Origin: Halomonas colorata
GTDB lineage: Bacteria > Pseudomonadota > Gammaproteobacteria > Pseudomonadales > Halomonadaceae
Reading direction: 5' to 3'
Assembly: GCF_014897985.1 (NCBI RefSeq)
Contig: NZ_JABUZA010000007.1
Span: 1-64,000, forward strand
Length of the DNA: 64,000 nucleotides
Shown: one piece after another, positions 35,338-44,867 of the stretch
Layout of the letters: each line of letters starts with the position of its first letter
Position numbering within the stretch: position 1 is the first letter of the stretch
Program-made: the position numbers and the translations under genes
The notes under the pieces: generated by a model
Databases searched by the model: none
Seen by the model: only the letters and a program-made list of their open reading frames with translations
Told to the model about the DNA's origin: nothing

Positions 35338-37356
35338 TTAATTAGGCTCTTTTGCTTGAGGCTCGGGGGACGTCATTGTCTGCGCATTAAACTGATAGAG
35401 CGACTGACACGGCATATCGCCCGATAGCTCACAGGGCAGTGCGTTCAGGGTTAGCGTAGCGCCGTCTTCGGCTGGCGGTAGCGTTGAACTATCGCGCGAC
35501 ATCAGGGCATTAAACTCATTCAGCAGCGGTGGACTTAAACTAACGCTGGGCGTTTGTAAAAGTCGTAAGCGTTGGCTAAGGACTCCACCCCAGGTACTGC
35601 TACTTGAGTATTTTATAATCGGTACCGCTACAACCAAACCCAACCAGACAGGCGTTAGCCAACCAAAGGCGGAGGGCGAAAACAGTATGACGCCGCCTGA
35701 CCAGGCAAGGCCGCACAGTGTCATCCATCCTGCGTGTTGCCATACCTCTCGCCAGCGTAGCGAACGCTCACCCCGCGGTTGTGTCTGCCACTCGATAGAG
35801 CCACCTATCAGGACGTTAATAACAAAAAGACTATGGAAGGCCATCATCAACGGGGCGGTTAGTGCGGCAAAAAGTATCTCCAGCACCGCGCTTGTAAGCA
35901 GCCGGAATCGGCCACCAAACGCGTGAGGGCACTGAATAAACGCCAGTAGCAGACCCAGCACTTTGGGGGCCAGCAACATACCCAAGGTAATCAACAGGAG
36001 CCCCACTGAAAGCGATTGGGGGAGCATCTGCTCGGATGTGTTATCGATGGCTTGATAGCCCACCAGTAGGCTTGTACAGGCCAGCAAGCCAAGCCAAACC
36101 AGCGACGATAGATAGGCAAATGCGCCGAACAAAAAGTGCAGACGACTAAGGGTGTGAAGCCCTGCACCTGTCAGTAGGCGTAAATGTTGCAGGTTGCCCT
36201 GTAGCCAACGACGGTCGCGCTTGGCAAAGTCGAGCATGTTGCTGGGCATTGCCTCAAAACTATTGTGGGAGGCGCTGGCGTAAGGGTTATGGCTTGAAAC
36301 AGCGGTAGTCGCCGACGTATCCAGCAAAACCTGCCAGCCGCTTCTTTTGAGTAGCGCAGCTTCCACAAAGTCGTGGCTTAAGATTTCGCCTCCCAACGGC
36401 GGTTTGCCAGACAGCATGGGTAACCCTGCGCTTGCCATAAACGCCCGGGTGCGGACAATAGCATTATGTCCCCAGTAGTTAGCAGCGTCGCCCTGCCAAA
36501 AGCTTTGCCCTGCTGCCAGCATCGGGCTGTACAGTGCTGAGGCAAACTGGGTAAACAGGCCAAACAGCGTACGCTGGCCAACCGGGATCGGCACGGTTTG
36601 AATCAAGCCAACGCTTGGCTGGCGCTGCATGCGATGGACAAGCTTCAATAGCGTTGCACCGCTCATGAGACTATCGGCGTCGAGCACTACCATATAGTCA
36701 TAGCGCCGCCCCCAGCGGCAGCAAAATTCGGCAATATTGCCCGCTTTACGGCCCAGGTTGTTCTCCCGGCGCCGGTAGTGAACCGATAGCTGGCCTGCCA
36801 GGCGTTGCTGTAATGCAACCACATGGGCGGCTTCCACTTTGGCCTTCTCGGCATCCTGGGTGTCGCTCAGAATAAACACTTCAAAGTGTTCGCTGAGCGG
36901 CGTTTCAATATGGTTATCCGGTGTTTTTGCCTGCTCGATCAACGAACGACAGGTAGCTTCAAGCCCCGCGATAGTAGGAATGGGGGGCTCTGCATAAATT
37001 GGCATCACCAGCGCTGTTCGGCTAACCAATAAACTGCCGTTAGGCGCAAGCGGTACTTGCCGCCGTAGGCTTAACGGATCGCGCCGCAGCAGGCATACCA
37101 TAAAGCCAAAGACGGCTCCCCAGAAAGCTAGGGCGATCCAGGTGAAGGTGAGCGCAAATAGCACCAGCATGGTGACCTGCCAACCTATTTCCAGGTTGGA
37201 AATGACATGATACATGGCCACACAGCCAGCGATGCTGGAACTTATTACCAGCACGGCCAAAAGGATGCGGCGAAACCCGAGCCATGGAATCGAGGGTGCT
37301 AGTTCTGATGCAAGTTCTTGTGGCTGTTTTTGTGATCGTTCGTTTTTTTTATGCAT
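35338..37356 (-). CDS. mdoH: Glucans biosynthesis glucosyltransferase MdoH (OpgH)
   Basis: This is a 672-residue inner-membrane family 2 glycosyltransferase making the beta-1,2-glucan backbone of osmoregulated periplasmic glucans. The catalytic set is visible: MVVLDADSLM (DxD), a downstream ILSHD aspartate and KRDRRWLQGN (QxxRW type). Hydrophobic helices flank the catalytic domain. It is shorter than E. coli MdoH (847), mainly at the termini, as in many non-enteric relatives. It overlaps the end of mdoG by eight bases. Confidence 0.94.
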   Translation of the reverse strand: MHKKNERSQKQPQELASELAPSIPWLGFRRILLAVLVISSSIAGCVAMYHVISNLEIGWQVTMLVLFALTFTWIALAFWGAVFGFMVCLLRRDPLSLRRQVPLAPNGSLLVSRTALVMPIYAEPPIPTIAGLEATCRSLIEQAKTPDNHIETPLSEHFEVFILSDTQDAEKAKVEAAHVVALQQRLAGQLSVHYRRRENNLGRKAGNIAEFCCRWGRRYDYMVVLDADSLMSGATLLKLVHRMQRQPSVGLIQTVPIPVGQRTLFGLFTQFASALYSPMLAAGQSFWQGDAANYWGHNAIVRTRAFMASAGLPMLSGKPPLGGEILSHDFVEAALLKRSGWQVLLDTSATTAVSSHNPYASASHNSFEAMPSNMLDFAKRDRRWLQGNLQHLRLLTGAGLHTLSRLHFLFGAFAYLSSLVWLGLLACTSLLVGYQAIDNTSEQMLPQSLSVGLLLITLGMLLAPKVLGLLLAFIQCPHAFGGRFRLLTSAVLEILFAALTAPLMMAFHSLFVINVLIGGSIEWQTQPRGERSLRWREVWQHAGWMTLCGLAWSGGVILFSPSAFGWLTPVWLGLVVAVPIIKYSSSSTWGGVLSQRLRLLQTPSVSLSPPLLNEFNALMSRDSSTLPPAEDGATLTLNALPCELSGDMPCQSLYQFNAQTMTSPEPQAKEPN

Positions 37357-38896
37357 CGGGATACCACACGTAGTTCCAGGTTTCGCTAATCGGCTGGCCG
37401 TTAAGCATTAAACGCAGGCGAATATCGCTAGGTTCATTATGAGACTCTATGCGAAAGCTGGCGCGCCAAGCATTGTCGGGTAGCGGCATCACATGCGCTG
37501 CGCTGGCTTCTCCTGTCTGCGTGCTAATTTCAAGCTCGACAGGTTGGTCGGCGGCAATATCGTTAAGCGGTCCGCCCTGAAAGTCGACAATAAATTGACG
37601 CTTTAGTGCATTATCTTCACCGGTTCCTGGAACGTTGGCAGTGCCATGGCGGGTGCGGATGACCTGGCCAAGCGTATGCTTTTCAGGAACATCATTGAGC
37701 GTGTAGGTATGGTAATGAAGCTTACGTGATTCTCCGGCCTTGAGCGGCTCGTCGGCAACCCAGTAAGCCACTATATTATCGAAGGTTTCATCTGGCGTAG
37801 GGATTTCCACCAGCTCAACATGCCCTGCACCCCATGGCTCGATCGGGGCTACCCATTGGCTGGGCCGGAGGTGGTACTGGGCCTCCATATCCAGGTAGCG
37901 GTCAAAGTTGCGCTGGCGTTGCATTAACCCAAAACCGTTGGGGGCGTCATCCAAAAAGCTTGAAATGTGTACATTTTTTGGGTTGCTCAGCGGGCGCCAA
38001 ATCCACTCATCCGCGCCGGTATGGATCAACAGGCCGTCAGAGTCATGTACCTGAGGGCGAAAGTCATCAGGGCGCTCGTCACTGGCTTCCCCAAAAGCAT
38101 ACATGCTGGTCAGCGGAGCAATACCTAACTTGGCAACATCGCTACGCGCAAAGAGCCGAGCATCAATTTCTGCATCTGTTTGCTCACCCGGGTGTAACGT
38201 AATCCGGTAGGCGCCGCTTAAAGACGGGCTATCCAGCAGAGCGAGAAGGGTTATTTCATCGTCATTCGCACCGGGCTTATAAAGCCAGAATTCTCGAAAT
38301 GCCGGAAACTCTTCCCCCTCGGGGGATGCCGTATCAATGGCGAGCCCACGCGTGGAGAGCCCGTAAGTTTGACCCTGACCCGTCAGGCGAAAATAGCTGG
38401 CACCTAAAAAGACCGCGAACTCATCGGCGTAGTCTTGGTTGTTAAGGGGGTAATGCAACCGAAATCCGGCATGGCCGCTACCGGTCAGATCCTGCTCCAG
38501 AAGAGCCTGGGCATCGTCATCGTATTGGAAATCATCGCTTGAAAAAGGCAGGGGGGTTACCGTGTCGTTCTCGATGATATTAAGGGTGATGGGCGTTTGA
38601 AATATGAAACCGCTATGAAATAGCTGTAGATTGAAGGGGCTTTCATCACGCCAATACGCCTTTTCAGGCGCAAAGCGTATTTGTCGGTAGGTGTCGTAAT
38701 TAACGTCTTGTAATGCTGGGGGAAGCGACTCTTCTGGCGCTTGGTAAGTCTGTTCGGCAAGCTTTTGGGCTCGCTCAATGACTCGATTAAAGTGTTCATC
38801 TTGATTAGCGTTGACAGGCAGAGGCAGCGCTGTAAAGCAGCCGAGCAACAACATCCATTTTCCAGTATTTGTACTTTTCATGTTCGTACAGCGCAT
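37349..38896 (-). CDS. mdoG: Glucans biosynthesis periplasmic protein MdoG (OpgG)
   Basis: This 515-residue periplasmic protein is needed to branch or process osmoregulated periplasmic glucans. A signal peptide ends near PVNA (about residue 30). The mature protein has the family stretches YRQIRFAPEKAYWRDE, FFRLTG-like SYFRLTGQGQTYGLSTRGLAIDT and a C-terminal immunoglobulin-like domain. The start at 38896 is supported by a GAAAGGAAA box; the ATG five codons later has none. mdoG and mdoH form the usual operon. In a halophile these glucans matter at low salinity. Confidence 0.94.
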   Translation of the reverse strand: MRCTNMKSTNTGKWMLLLGCFTALPLPVNANQDEHFNRVIERAQKLAEQTYQAPEESLPPALQDVNYDTYRQIRFAPEKAYWRDESPFNLQLFHSGFIFQTPITLNIIENDTVTPLPFSSDDFQYDDDAQALLEQDLTGSGHAGFRLHYPLNNQDYADEFAVFLGASYFRLTGQGQTYGLSTRGLAIDTASPEGEEFPAFREFWLYKPGANDDEITLLALLDSPSLSGAYRITLHPGEQTDAEIDARLFARSDVAKLGIAPLTSMYAFGEASDERPDDFRPQVHDSDGLLIHTGADEWIWRPLSNPKNVHISSFLDDAPNGFGLMQRQRNFDRYLDMEAQYHLRPSQWVAPIEPWGAGHVELVEIPTPDETFDNIVAYWVADEPLKAGESRKLHYHTYTLNDVPEKHTLGQVIRTRHGTANVPGTGEDNALKRQFIVDFQGGPLNDIAADQPVELEISTQTGEASAAHVMPLPDNAWRASFRIESHNEPSDIRLRLMLNGQPISETWNYVWYPDA

Positions 38897-39102
38897 AAAC
38901 GATTTCCTTTCGAATGCTGCCTTGAAGAAAGCTATATAGAGCTAACTAAAATGTTTTTTTAATACAAATATTATACGTTTAGTACTTTATGCACACAGTT
39001 TATTTAACGTAAGGTCATTTATTCGACGGTTTTTTTGATACAGCTAAGTAAGGTCCCCCGTCCTGTTGATTGCCCACCTCTTGAGAGGGTCTCGAACCTA
39101 TT

Positions 39103-40707
39103 ATGTTGCGATTATTGGTTGGTGCACTAGCACTCAATTTACTGCTTGTGGCTCCCTTATGGTGGCGCTTTGGCACCATTGGGCAGCCTCTTGTCGCCTG
39201 GGAAGCATGGGTCATCGTACCGCTTATGCTGATGCTCCCCGTCGGTTATGGGCGGCGCTTACTGGGGGTGGCTCTAATCAGCTGGGTTGCCTTGGTAACC
39301 GTTGCTAATCTAGGCAATGCAGCCACTTACGCGGCATTTGGGCGGCCCCTCAACCTGTATTTAGATCTCCCTCTGGTGCGCTCAATTTTTAACTTACTGG
39401 TAGGTAATGTAGGCCAAATATGGGCAGTTTGCGCAATGCTCGTCGGCGCCGTCTTGCTGATGGGAATATTGGGTGGGCTGCTTTACTTACTGCTTCCAGC
39501 ACGTCCTTTGTGGGGGCATCGTATAAAAGGAGCGGTAGCCCTTTACATGTTAGTGGTTGCGCTTGGCCTGGGCATAGCCGATAGCACAGGGAAGCCGTTA
39601 GGGCACCATTCGTCGCTGCCCATGGCTGAGGCATCGCGCTTTCAGTGGCATCAGATAAGCGTGACTCATCAGGCACGGCTTGCGTTTTCCGAGCAACTTG
39701 ACTCAGCACCTCTTGAAGCGCAGCCGCTCCAAGGGCTTGAAGGCCACAACGTGCTGCTTACATTCGTTGAATCTTATGGAGTATCGGCACTCAACGATAC
39801 GCGCTATAGCGACTTGCTGCTTCCTACGCTTGCATCCATGGAGCAGAGGTTAGCCAAGCGCAGTCTGCATGTCGTCTCGGGATTGCTGCAAGCGCCTATT
39901 CAGGGCGGGCAGTCATGGCTTGCGCATGCCACGGTACTCAGCGGACGCTGGATCGATAATCAGCTGTGGTACCGACTAATGCTCAATAGTGAAACCTCAA
40001 CCCTGATTGATGATTTTAAAGCAACCGGTCAGCGCACGCTGAGTATCATGCCCGCGATTACGCTTGCCTGGCCGGAGGGTAAAATGTATGGCTTTGACGA
40101 TATTTTTGCAGCAAAAGATATCGACTATGCAGGCCCTGCCTTGAACTGGGTCACCATGCCGGATCAATTCACGCTCGACTATACGCAGCGGCAACTGCTG
40201 GGTGACACACCTGTGTTTGCCCAGATGGCGCTGATATCAAGCCATGCGCCCTGGACACCCATCTTGCCGGTTATTGAAGACTGGTCGACGATAGGTGATG
40301 GCGCTATTTTTGCGCCCTGGGAGCATGCAGGTGACCCGCCAGAGGTACTTTGGCAGGATGCTGAACGGGTTCGCGAGCACTATGGCCGCTCTGTCGACTA
40401 CGCTGTAGATGTCACCGGGCGCTGGGCGGAAAGAGTAGTGGATGACAATACGCTGCTTATAGTACTTGGTGACCATCAGCCAGCGCCGCTCATCACCGGC
40501 GACAACGCCAGCAAGGCAGTGCCGGTACATATTATTAGCGGCGATGCCAGGCTGTTAGCGCCTTTTCGCGCGCATGGATTTATCGACGGTACCTTGCCGC
40601 CTTTGGACAACCCCCAAGGCGCCGCCAAAATGAGCCAGCTACGTCACTGGCTGCGTGAAGGGTTTGGTGAAGAGATTTCTCTGGAAACTGGCCAGTTGGC
40701 TCAGTAA
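39103..40707 (+). CDS. Membrane-anchored sulfatase/phosphoethanolamine-transferase-fold enzyme
   Basis: This 534-residue protein has about four transmembrane helices in the first 170 residues, then an alkaline-phosphatase-superfamily domain outside the membrane. LLTFVESYGVSALND begins the catalytic fold and VLGDHQPAP holds late metal ligands. The serine or threonine nucleophile is probably in GGQSWLAHAT. This layout is that of LTA-synthase-like and sulfatase-like phosphotransferases acting on membrane or periplasmic glycans. It is divergent from mdoGH, so glucan decoration is one option; a role in the GTP-derived cluster is another. Its end overlaps the lpxL-type gene's end by seven bases. 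Confidence 0.78.
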   Translation: MLRLLVGALALNLLLVAPLWWRFGTIGQPLVAWEAWVIVPLMLMLPVGYGRRLLGVALISWVALVTVANLGNAATYAAFGRPLNLYLDLPLVRSIFNLLVGNVGQIWAVCAMLVGAVLLMGILGGLLYLLLPARPLWGHRIKGAVALYMLVVALGLGIADSTGKPLGHHSSLPMAEASRFQWHQISVTHQARLAFSEQLDSAPLEAQPLQGLEGHNVLLTFVESYGVSALNDTRYSDLLLPTLASMEQRLAKRSLHVVSGLLQAPIQGGQSWLAHATVLSGRWIDNQLWYRLMLNSETSTLIDDFKATGQRTLSIMPAITLAWPEGKMYGFDDIFAAKDIDYAGPALNWVTMPDQFTLDYTQRQLLGDTPVFAQMALISSHAPWTPILPVIEDWSTIGDGAIFAPWEHAGDPPEVLWQDAERVREHYGRSVDYAVDVTGRWAERVVDDNTLLIVLGDHQPAPLITGDNASKAVPVHIISGDARLLAPFRAHGFIDGTLPPLDNPQGAAKMSQLRHWLREGFGEEISLETGQLAQ

Positions 40708-41636
40708 AGCCGAAAATCATTGGCTTGCGGGTGCTGTTGCTGTTCTTCGACGACTTTCCGGTAGCGCTTGTATTCCCACTGGTACTGGGCTGGGTCAAGC
40801 GCGATCGATGCTTCGACACTCGCATTGACGCCAACGGCTGATTCCGCTTCTTCAGCGCTATACACACGCTCGTCGGCATCCAGAAAGTGGATCGCAAAGC
40901 CGCGGCCTGGAAGGCGCAGGGCAACGCCAGTGACCACACGCGCTTGGGTGCGGGCGACCAGCTTGGGTAAAAGCGTTGCGGTGTAAGCATTACGCCCATA
41001 AAAAGGCGCAAACACGCCGCTGCCCCAATCGGGCTCTTGGTCGGGCAGAATGCCGATGGCCTCGCTGCGCTTTAGCGCCTTGAGAAGCGCTGCCACACCG
41101 CGTGGGTTGGTGGGCACCAGTTGGGCACCCATGCGCTCGCGGCCGTGGCGAATTATCGGTTCAAGCTCAGCCATTTTGGGCGGCTCGTACATGGCGGTAA
41201 ACGGGAAGTGGCTGGAAAGCCAGAAGTTGAGCACTTCCCAGTTACCAAAGTGCGGTGCCAGCACGATAACACCGCGGCCTTCAGCGCGGGCGCTATCCAG
41301 CTTCTCGCGGCCGTGCACTTCCAAAATTGATGCAGACACTTTCTCTGGCTTGGCCATCCAAGCATGGCCAAGCTCAAGCATTGTCGCCGTTGAATGCTTC
41401 AGACTCTGTTTGGCAAGCGCCTTGCGATGAGCGGCTGAGGTAGTCGGATAGACTACGTTAAGATTGAGCTCAGTGACTCGACGCTCGCGTTTACTGAACC
41501 GGTAAACTTGAGGGCCGAGCAATGAGGCCATACGCCAGAGGCGTGGCAAGGGCCATTTGGCGAGCGTTCTCCATAGCCATGAGATAGCGCTCGCCTGAGT
41601 GAATGGACGCCGCTTGGCGGAAGCCTTATGTTGCAT
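40701..41636 (-). CDS. Lipid A biosynthesis acyltransferase, LpxL/HtrB family
   Basis: This 311-residue inner-membrane acyltransferase has the H-x4-E/D catalytic motif HFGNWE, the AMYEPPKMAELEPIIRHGRERMG segment, a GILPDQEP motif and the late QYQWEYKRY signature. It adds secondary acyl chains to lipid A. LpxL versus LpxM type and chain length cannot be told. It lies just downstream of the DUF4870-like gene, four bases apart, on the same strand. Confidence 0.92.
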   Translation of the reverse strand: MQHKASAKRRPFTQASAISWLWRTLAKWPLPRLWRMASLLGPQVYRFSKRERRVTELNLNVVYPTTSAAHRKALAKQSLKHSTATMLELGHAWMAKPEKVSASILEVHGREKLDSARAEGRGVIVLAPHFGNWEVLNFWLSSHFPFTAMYEPPKMAELEPIIRHGRERMGAQLVPTNPRGVAALLKALKRSEAIGILPDQEPDWGSGVFAPFYGRNAYTATLLPKLVARTQARVVTGVALRLPGRGFAIHFLDADERVYSAEEAESAVGVNASVEASIALDPAQYQWEYKRYRKVVEEQQQHPQANDFRLY

Positions 41637-41639
41637 CGC

Positions 41640-42038
41640 TTAAATCAGCCAGGTATCCACGTTGGCAGGGGCACGCTGTTCCTGCAACGCTTTAAAGCCG
41701 ATAACGCAGCGAATGATGATCCATGCAGCGAGTGCAAAAAAGAGCAAGAAGCCGACTAGAGCCAGCGTAAGCACCAGCGCAATGCAACCATACACACAGC
41801 CGATCCAGAACGTGCGGATCTGGTAGCGGTAATGCTCATCTAGCCAAGCAGGCCCTTTACCACGATATACATAGGCAATAATAACGCCGACAAACATGCT
41901 GAAACCGACTAAAAAGCTTGCCAGATAAAGGCCATAATTGACCATGGCCATGGTGGTGTCGGGTTTTTTGACGGGAGAGTCTTGATGTGTCTCGTTGTGT
42001 ATTACTTCGCCTTCCAGAGACGTATCATTATCGCGCAT
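41640..42038 (-). CDS. DUF4870-like small membrane protein
   Basis: This 132-residue protein has an acidic soluble N-terminus (~30 residues), then three to four helices in the DUF4870/Tic20-like arrangement: ...VNYGLYLASFLVG, VIIAYVYRGKGPAWLDEHYRYQIRTFWIG and a C-terminal helix pair. The function is unknown. It is probably co-transcribed with the downstream acyltransferase. Confidence 0.8.
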   Translation of the reverse strand: MRDNDTSLEGEVIHNETHQDSPVKKPDTTMAMVNYGLYLASFLVGFSMFVGVIIAYVYRGKGPAWLDEHYRYQIRTFWIGCVYGCIALVLTLALVGFLLFFALAAWIIIRCVIGFKALQEQRAPANVDTWLI

Positions 42039-42146
42039 GATTACTCCTGTTGCATGCTTTGAAACTAAGCATCCTGTGGATACCGTTCGAGCGCGTTATA
42101 ATAGCGCGCATAGCAATGCTTATCATCGAAGCAGAAAAGTTTTTTT

Positions 42147-42530
42147 CTATCGGGGCGCCGGACGACAAATTTCCAGCAAGTTGCCATCGGGGTCACGCAA
42201 GTAAACAGACTCAATGGCGCCATTGGCGCCCTGGCGGGCGACAGGGCCAAGCTCAACTTCGATATCCAACGCTTCCAAGTGCTGTTGAAATTCATCCAGT
42301 GGCAGCTGGCAACGCAGGCACAGATCTAAGCTGCCTGGAGTTGGGGTGGCAGAAATCGGCTCGATATCGGTATCGGTTTGATGAAGCCGTAAGGCCGTGT
42401 CGCCCAGCATTAAATCCACCCGTTGTGCATCGCGATAACGTACATCCAGCCCCAAAACGCGTGAATAGAAATCAACCGCGCGACCCATGTCAGTCACAGT
42501 CACTACAAGATGGTCCAGACCTGAGAGCAT
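42147..42530 (-). CDS. VOC superfamily (glyoxalase/dioxygenase-fold) protein
   Basis: This single 127-residue VOC domain has the LDHLVVTVTDMGRAVDFYSRVLGLDV opening and the ESVYLRDPDGNLLEI closing motif. That supplies candidate metal ligands His7 and a C-terminal Glu. Two copies must pair to form a site. The family spans glyoxalase I, fosfomycin-resistance-like and extradiol enzymes, so activity is open. It faces the methyltransferase gene divergently with a 44-base gap. Confidence 0.9.
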   Translation of the reverse strand: MLSGLDHLVVTVTDMGRAVDFYSRVLGLDVRYRDAQRVDLMLGDTALRLHQTDTDIEPISATPTPGSLDLCLRCQLPLDEFQQHLEALDIEVELGPVARQGANGAIESVYLRDPDGNLLEICRPAPR

Positions 42531-42574
42531 GCCACTTTCCTTAAATGCAAAACCGAAAACCAGAGGATACGACG

Positions 42575-43210
42575 ATGCGATGCTGTCCGCTATGTGGCGA
42601 AACGAAAGTCAGCTTATATCACCAGGATCACCGTCGTGATTATTACCAGTGTGCCACGTGTTCGCTGGTGTTTGTGCCGTCAGATCAGCATTTAAGCGCA
42701 GCGGATGAAAAAGCGGAATACGATAAGCATCAAAATTCACCCGAGGATACGGGGTATCGAGCGTTTCTCGGCCGATTGTTTACCCCGCTCCGCGCCAAAT
42801 TGCCTCAAGGGGCTAAGGGTTTGGATTTTGGTGCGGGGCCGGGGCCAACGCTTTCGGTAATGTTCGAGGAAGTTGGCCATCCAATGGCCATTTTCGATAT
42901 TTTCTACGCGCCCGATACATCAGTGTTGCAGCATGTCTATGACTTTATTACCGCCACAGAAGTGTTGGAGCATCTGGCGCTGCCCGGCCAAGTATTGGCG
43001 CAATTGGTTGGCCAGCTTACCCCCGGCGGTTATTTGGGGCTGATGACCAAGCGCGTTACCACACAAGCAGCCTTTTCACGCTGGCACTATATTAATGATC
43101 CTACCCATGTGTGCTTTTTTAGTGAAGCGACCTTTGAATGGTGGGCTGCAAAGCATCAGTTTACAGTCGAATTTCCTGCAAAGGATACGGTTATTCTGAG
43201 AAAACACTGA
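42575..43210 (+). CDS. Class I SAM-dependent methyltransferase with N-terminal zinc finger
   Basis: This 211-residue protein begins with a four-cysteine ribbon (CCPLCG then YYQCATC), followed by a Rossmann methyltransferase core with motif I LDFGAGPGPT and an ATEVLEHL acidic loop. The start at 42575 is set by AGAGGA seven bases before; an ATG at 42545 lacks one. Similar proteins are annotated as 2-polyprenyl-3-methyl-5-hydroxy-6-metoxy-benzoquinol methylase-like, but the substrate is unknown. Confidence 0.87.
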   Translation: MRCCPLCGETKVSLYHQDHRRDYYQCATCSLVFVPSDQHLSAADEKAEYDKHQNSPEDTGYRAFLGRLFTPLRAKLPQGAKGLDFGAGPGPTLSVMFEEVGHPMAIFDIFYAPDTSVLQHVYDFITATEVLEHLALPGQVLAQLVGQLTPGGYLGLMTKRVTTQAAFSRWHYINDPTHVCFFSEATFEWWAAKHQFTVEFPAKDTVILRKH

Positions 43211-43357
43211 TTACGGCAGTTAAGGTGTGAAAAAGCGTTGACTTTGTGCTATCCAAAGCAATAATTGCGCGCCCGTTTCTTGCCTGTCGTGGTGTGGGAG
43301 GCGATAACGGTCCTCTAGCAGCGTCTTTAGCAACTTGTTTGGCAAGGTGAGGTTTTC

Positions 43358-44731
43358 ATGTCGCGGCAACTACTGGCCATGGCGCTAGCGCCCCTGTTAG
43401 GCCTGTTTATTCTAGGTATCGGCAATGGTTTTTTAGCGACCTTAATCACCGTACGCTTGGATGCCGCCGGGGAGTCCGCAACGGTTATCGGGATTGTCTC
43501 TTCGGCCTATTTTATTGGTCTGGCGCTGGGTGCCATGGTTAATGACCGTTTGCTGCTGCGCATTGGCCATATCCGTGCTTACGGTAGTTTTGCATCGCTG
43601 GTCGCCGTCACGGTGCTTCTGCAAGGTTTGTTCTTCGATCCCTGGGCATGGTTTGCGCTACGGTTGGTGGGCGGCTGGGCCACGGTAGGTGTTTATCTGG
43701 TTATTGAGAGCTGGTTGCTGACAGCGGGGGACCAGAAAGTTCGCGGCCGTTTGCTGGCGCTGTATATGATTTCGCTGTATGCCGCCGGTGTGGTGGGCCA
43801 GCTATTGCTGGGCGTGACCAATGCGATGGGGGTGACCGCACCCTTTATGGTGATTGGCCTGCTGGCTTCGCTCTCTGTGTTACCCATGGCCATGATCCCC
43901 CGCGTATCACCGATTATGGAGCATGCGGAACCATTGCCTCCGCATCGCCTGATTACGCTCACACCTACAGGCGTGATGGGCAGCTTAGGCTCAGGCATGG
44001 TGGTTGCTGCCGCGTATACGCTGCTGCCGCTATACTTGCAGCGCATCGGTATGAGTGTAAGCCAGGTGGGGCAGATGATGGCCGTGGTAATCATGGGCGC
44101 GATGCTGCTTCAATACCCGATTGGCCGCTGGTCGGATCGGCATGACCGGCAGATGGTGCTGATTGGTATTAGCGGTTTCTGCGTGCTGATCTCGGCAGCG
44201 ATGCTCTGGCTGCCGCTCTCTACGCTAGTGCTGGGGGCGCTTCTGTTCCTGCTCGGTGGCGGAGTATTTGCGCTGTATCCGGTTGCGGTGAGCCACGCCG
44301 CCGATCGTGCGCCGGCAGGCGCGTTGGTGCGGATGAGTCAGGGACTGCTGTTGATCAACTCGATTGGTGCCACCATCAGCCCGTTGTTGATCTCACCGGT
44401 GATGACCGCCATGGGTGATGCGGGTCTGTTCTGGGCTTTCGGCTCGCTAAGCCTGTTCCTGGTGGCGTTCTTCTCCTGGCGTCGGCATGTACGCCCAGCG
44501 CCGCTGCCTGTTGCGCCGTTTACACCTACTACTCCCATGACGGCTGCAGGGGCTGAGCTGGTGGTAACCGAAGAGTTGCTGCAAGGGGCGCTTGAGCACG
44601 AGTATCTGGAAGATTTATCCGATGCCGTCTGGGATGTGGATGCCGTCGAGCCGGTCGTGGGGCCACCTGCAGAAGATGAGAGCCATATCACCTTCTACGA
44701 CGATGTTGAACAATCGGCAGTGCGTAAATAA
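43358..44731 (+). CDS. MFS transporter (YcaD-like)
   Basis: This 457-residue transporter has twelve helices. The loop 2-3 motif LGAMVNDRLLLRIGHIRAYG and the second-half equivalent GRWSDRHDRQMVLI are visible. An acidic ~80-residue C-terminal tail extends after the last helix, with no transmembrane potential. It resembles YcaD-type major facilitator proteins of unknown substrate. It is single, with a GGTGAGG ribosome binding site. Confidence 0.9.
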   Translation: MSRQLLAMALAPLLGLFILGIGNGFLATLITVRLDAAGESATVIGIVSSAYFIGLALGAMVNDRLLLRIGHIRAYGSFASLVAVTVLLQGLFFDPWAWFALRLVGGWATVGVYLVIESWLLTAGDQKVRGRLLALYMISLYAAGVVGQLLLGVTNAMGVTAPFMVIGLLASLSVLPMAMIPRVSPIMEHAEPLPPHRLITLTPTGVMGSLGSGMVVAAAYTLLPLYLQRIGMSVSQVGQMMAVVIMGAMLLQYPIGRWSDRHDRQMVLIGISGFCVLISAAMLWLPLSTLVLGALLFLLGGGVFALYPVAVSHAADRAPAGALVRMSQGLLLINSIGATISPLLISPVMTAMGDAGLFWAFGSLSLFLVAFFSWRRHVRPAPLPVAPFTPTTPMTAAGAELVVTEELLQGALEHEYLEDLSDAVWDVDAVEPVVGPPAEDESHITFYDDVEQSAVRK

Positions 44732-44867
44732 TCAGGCATAAGAACGGGATGGGAGGCGGCTGATACCTTGGGCTAATGGTATCTGGGCGAGTATTACTAC
44801 TATCCTAGGCATACTTTCAAACAATTGTTTAAGAAAGCTCTGTTTAATTTTCAGCCCGAGGTTTGCC

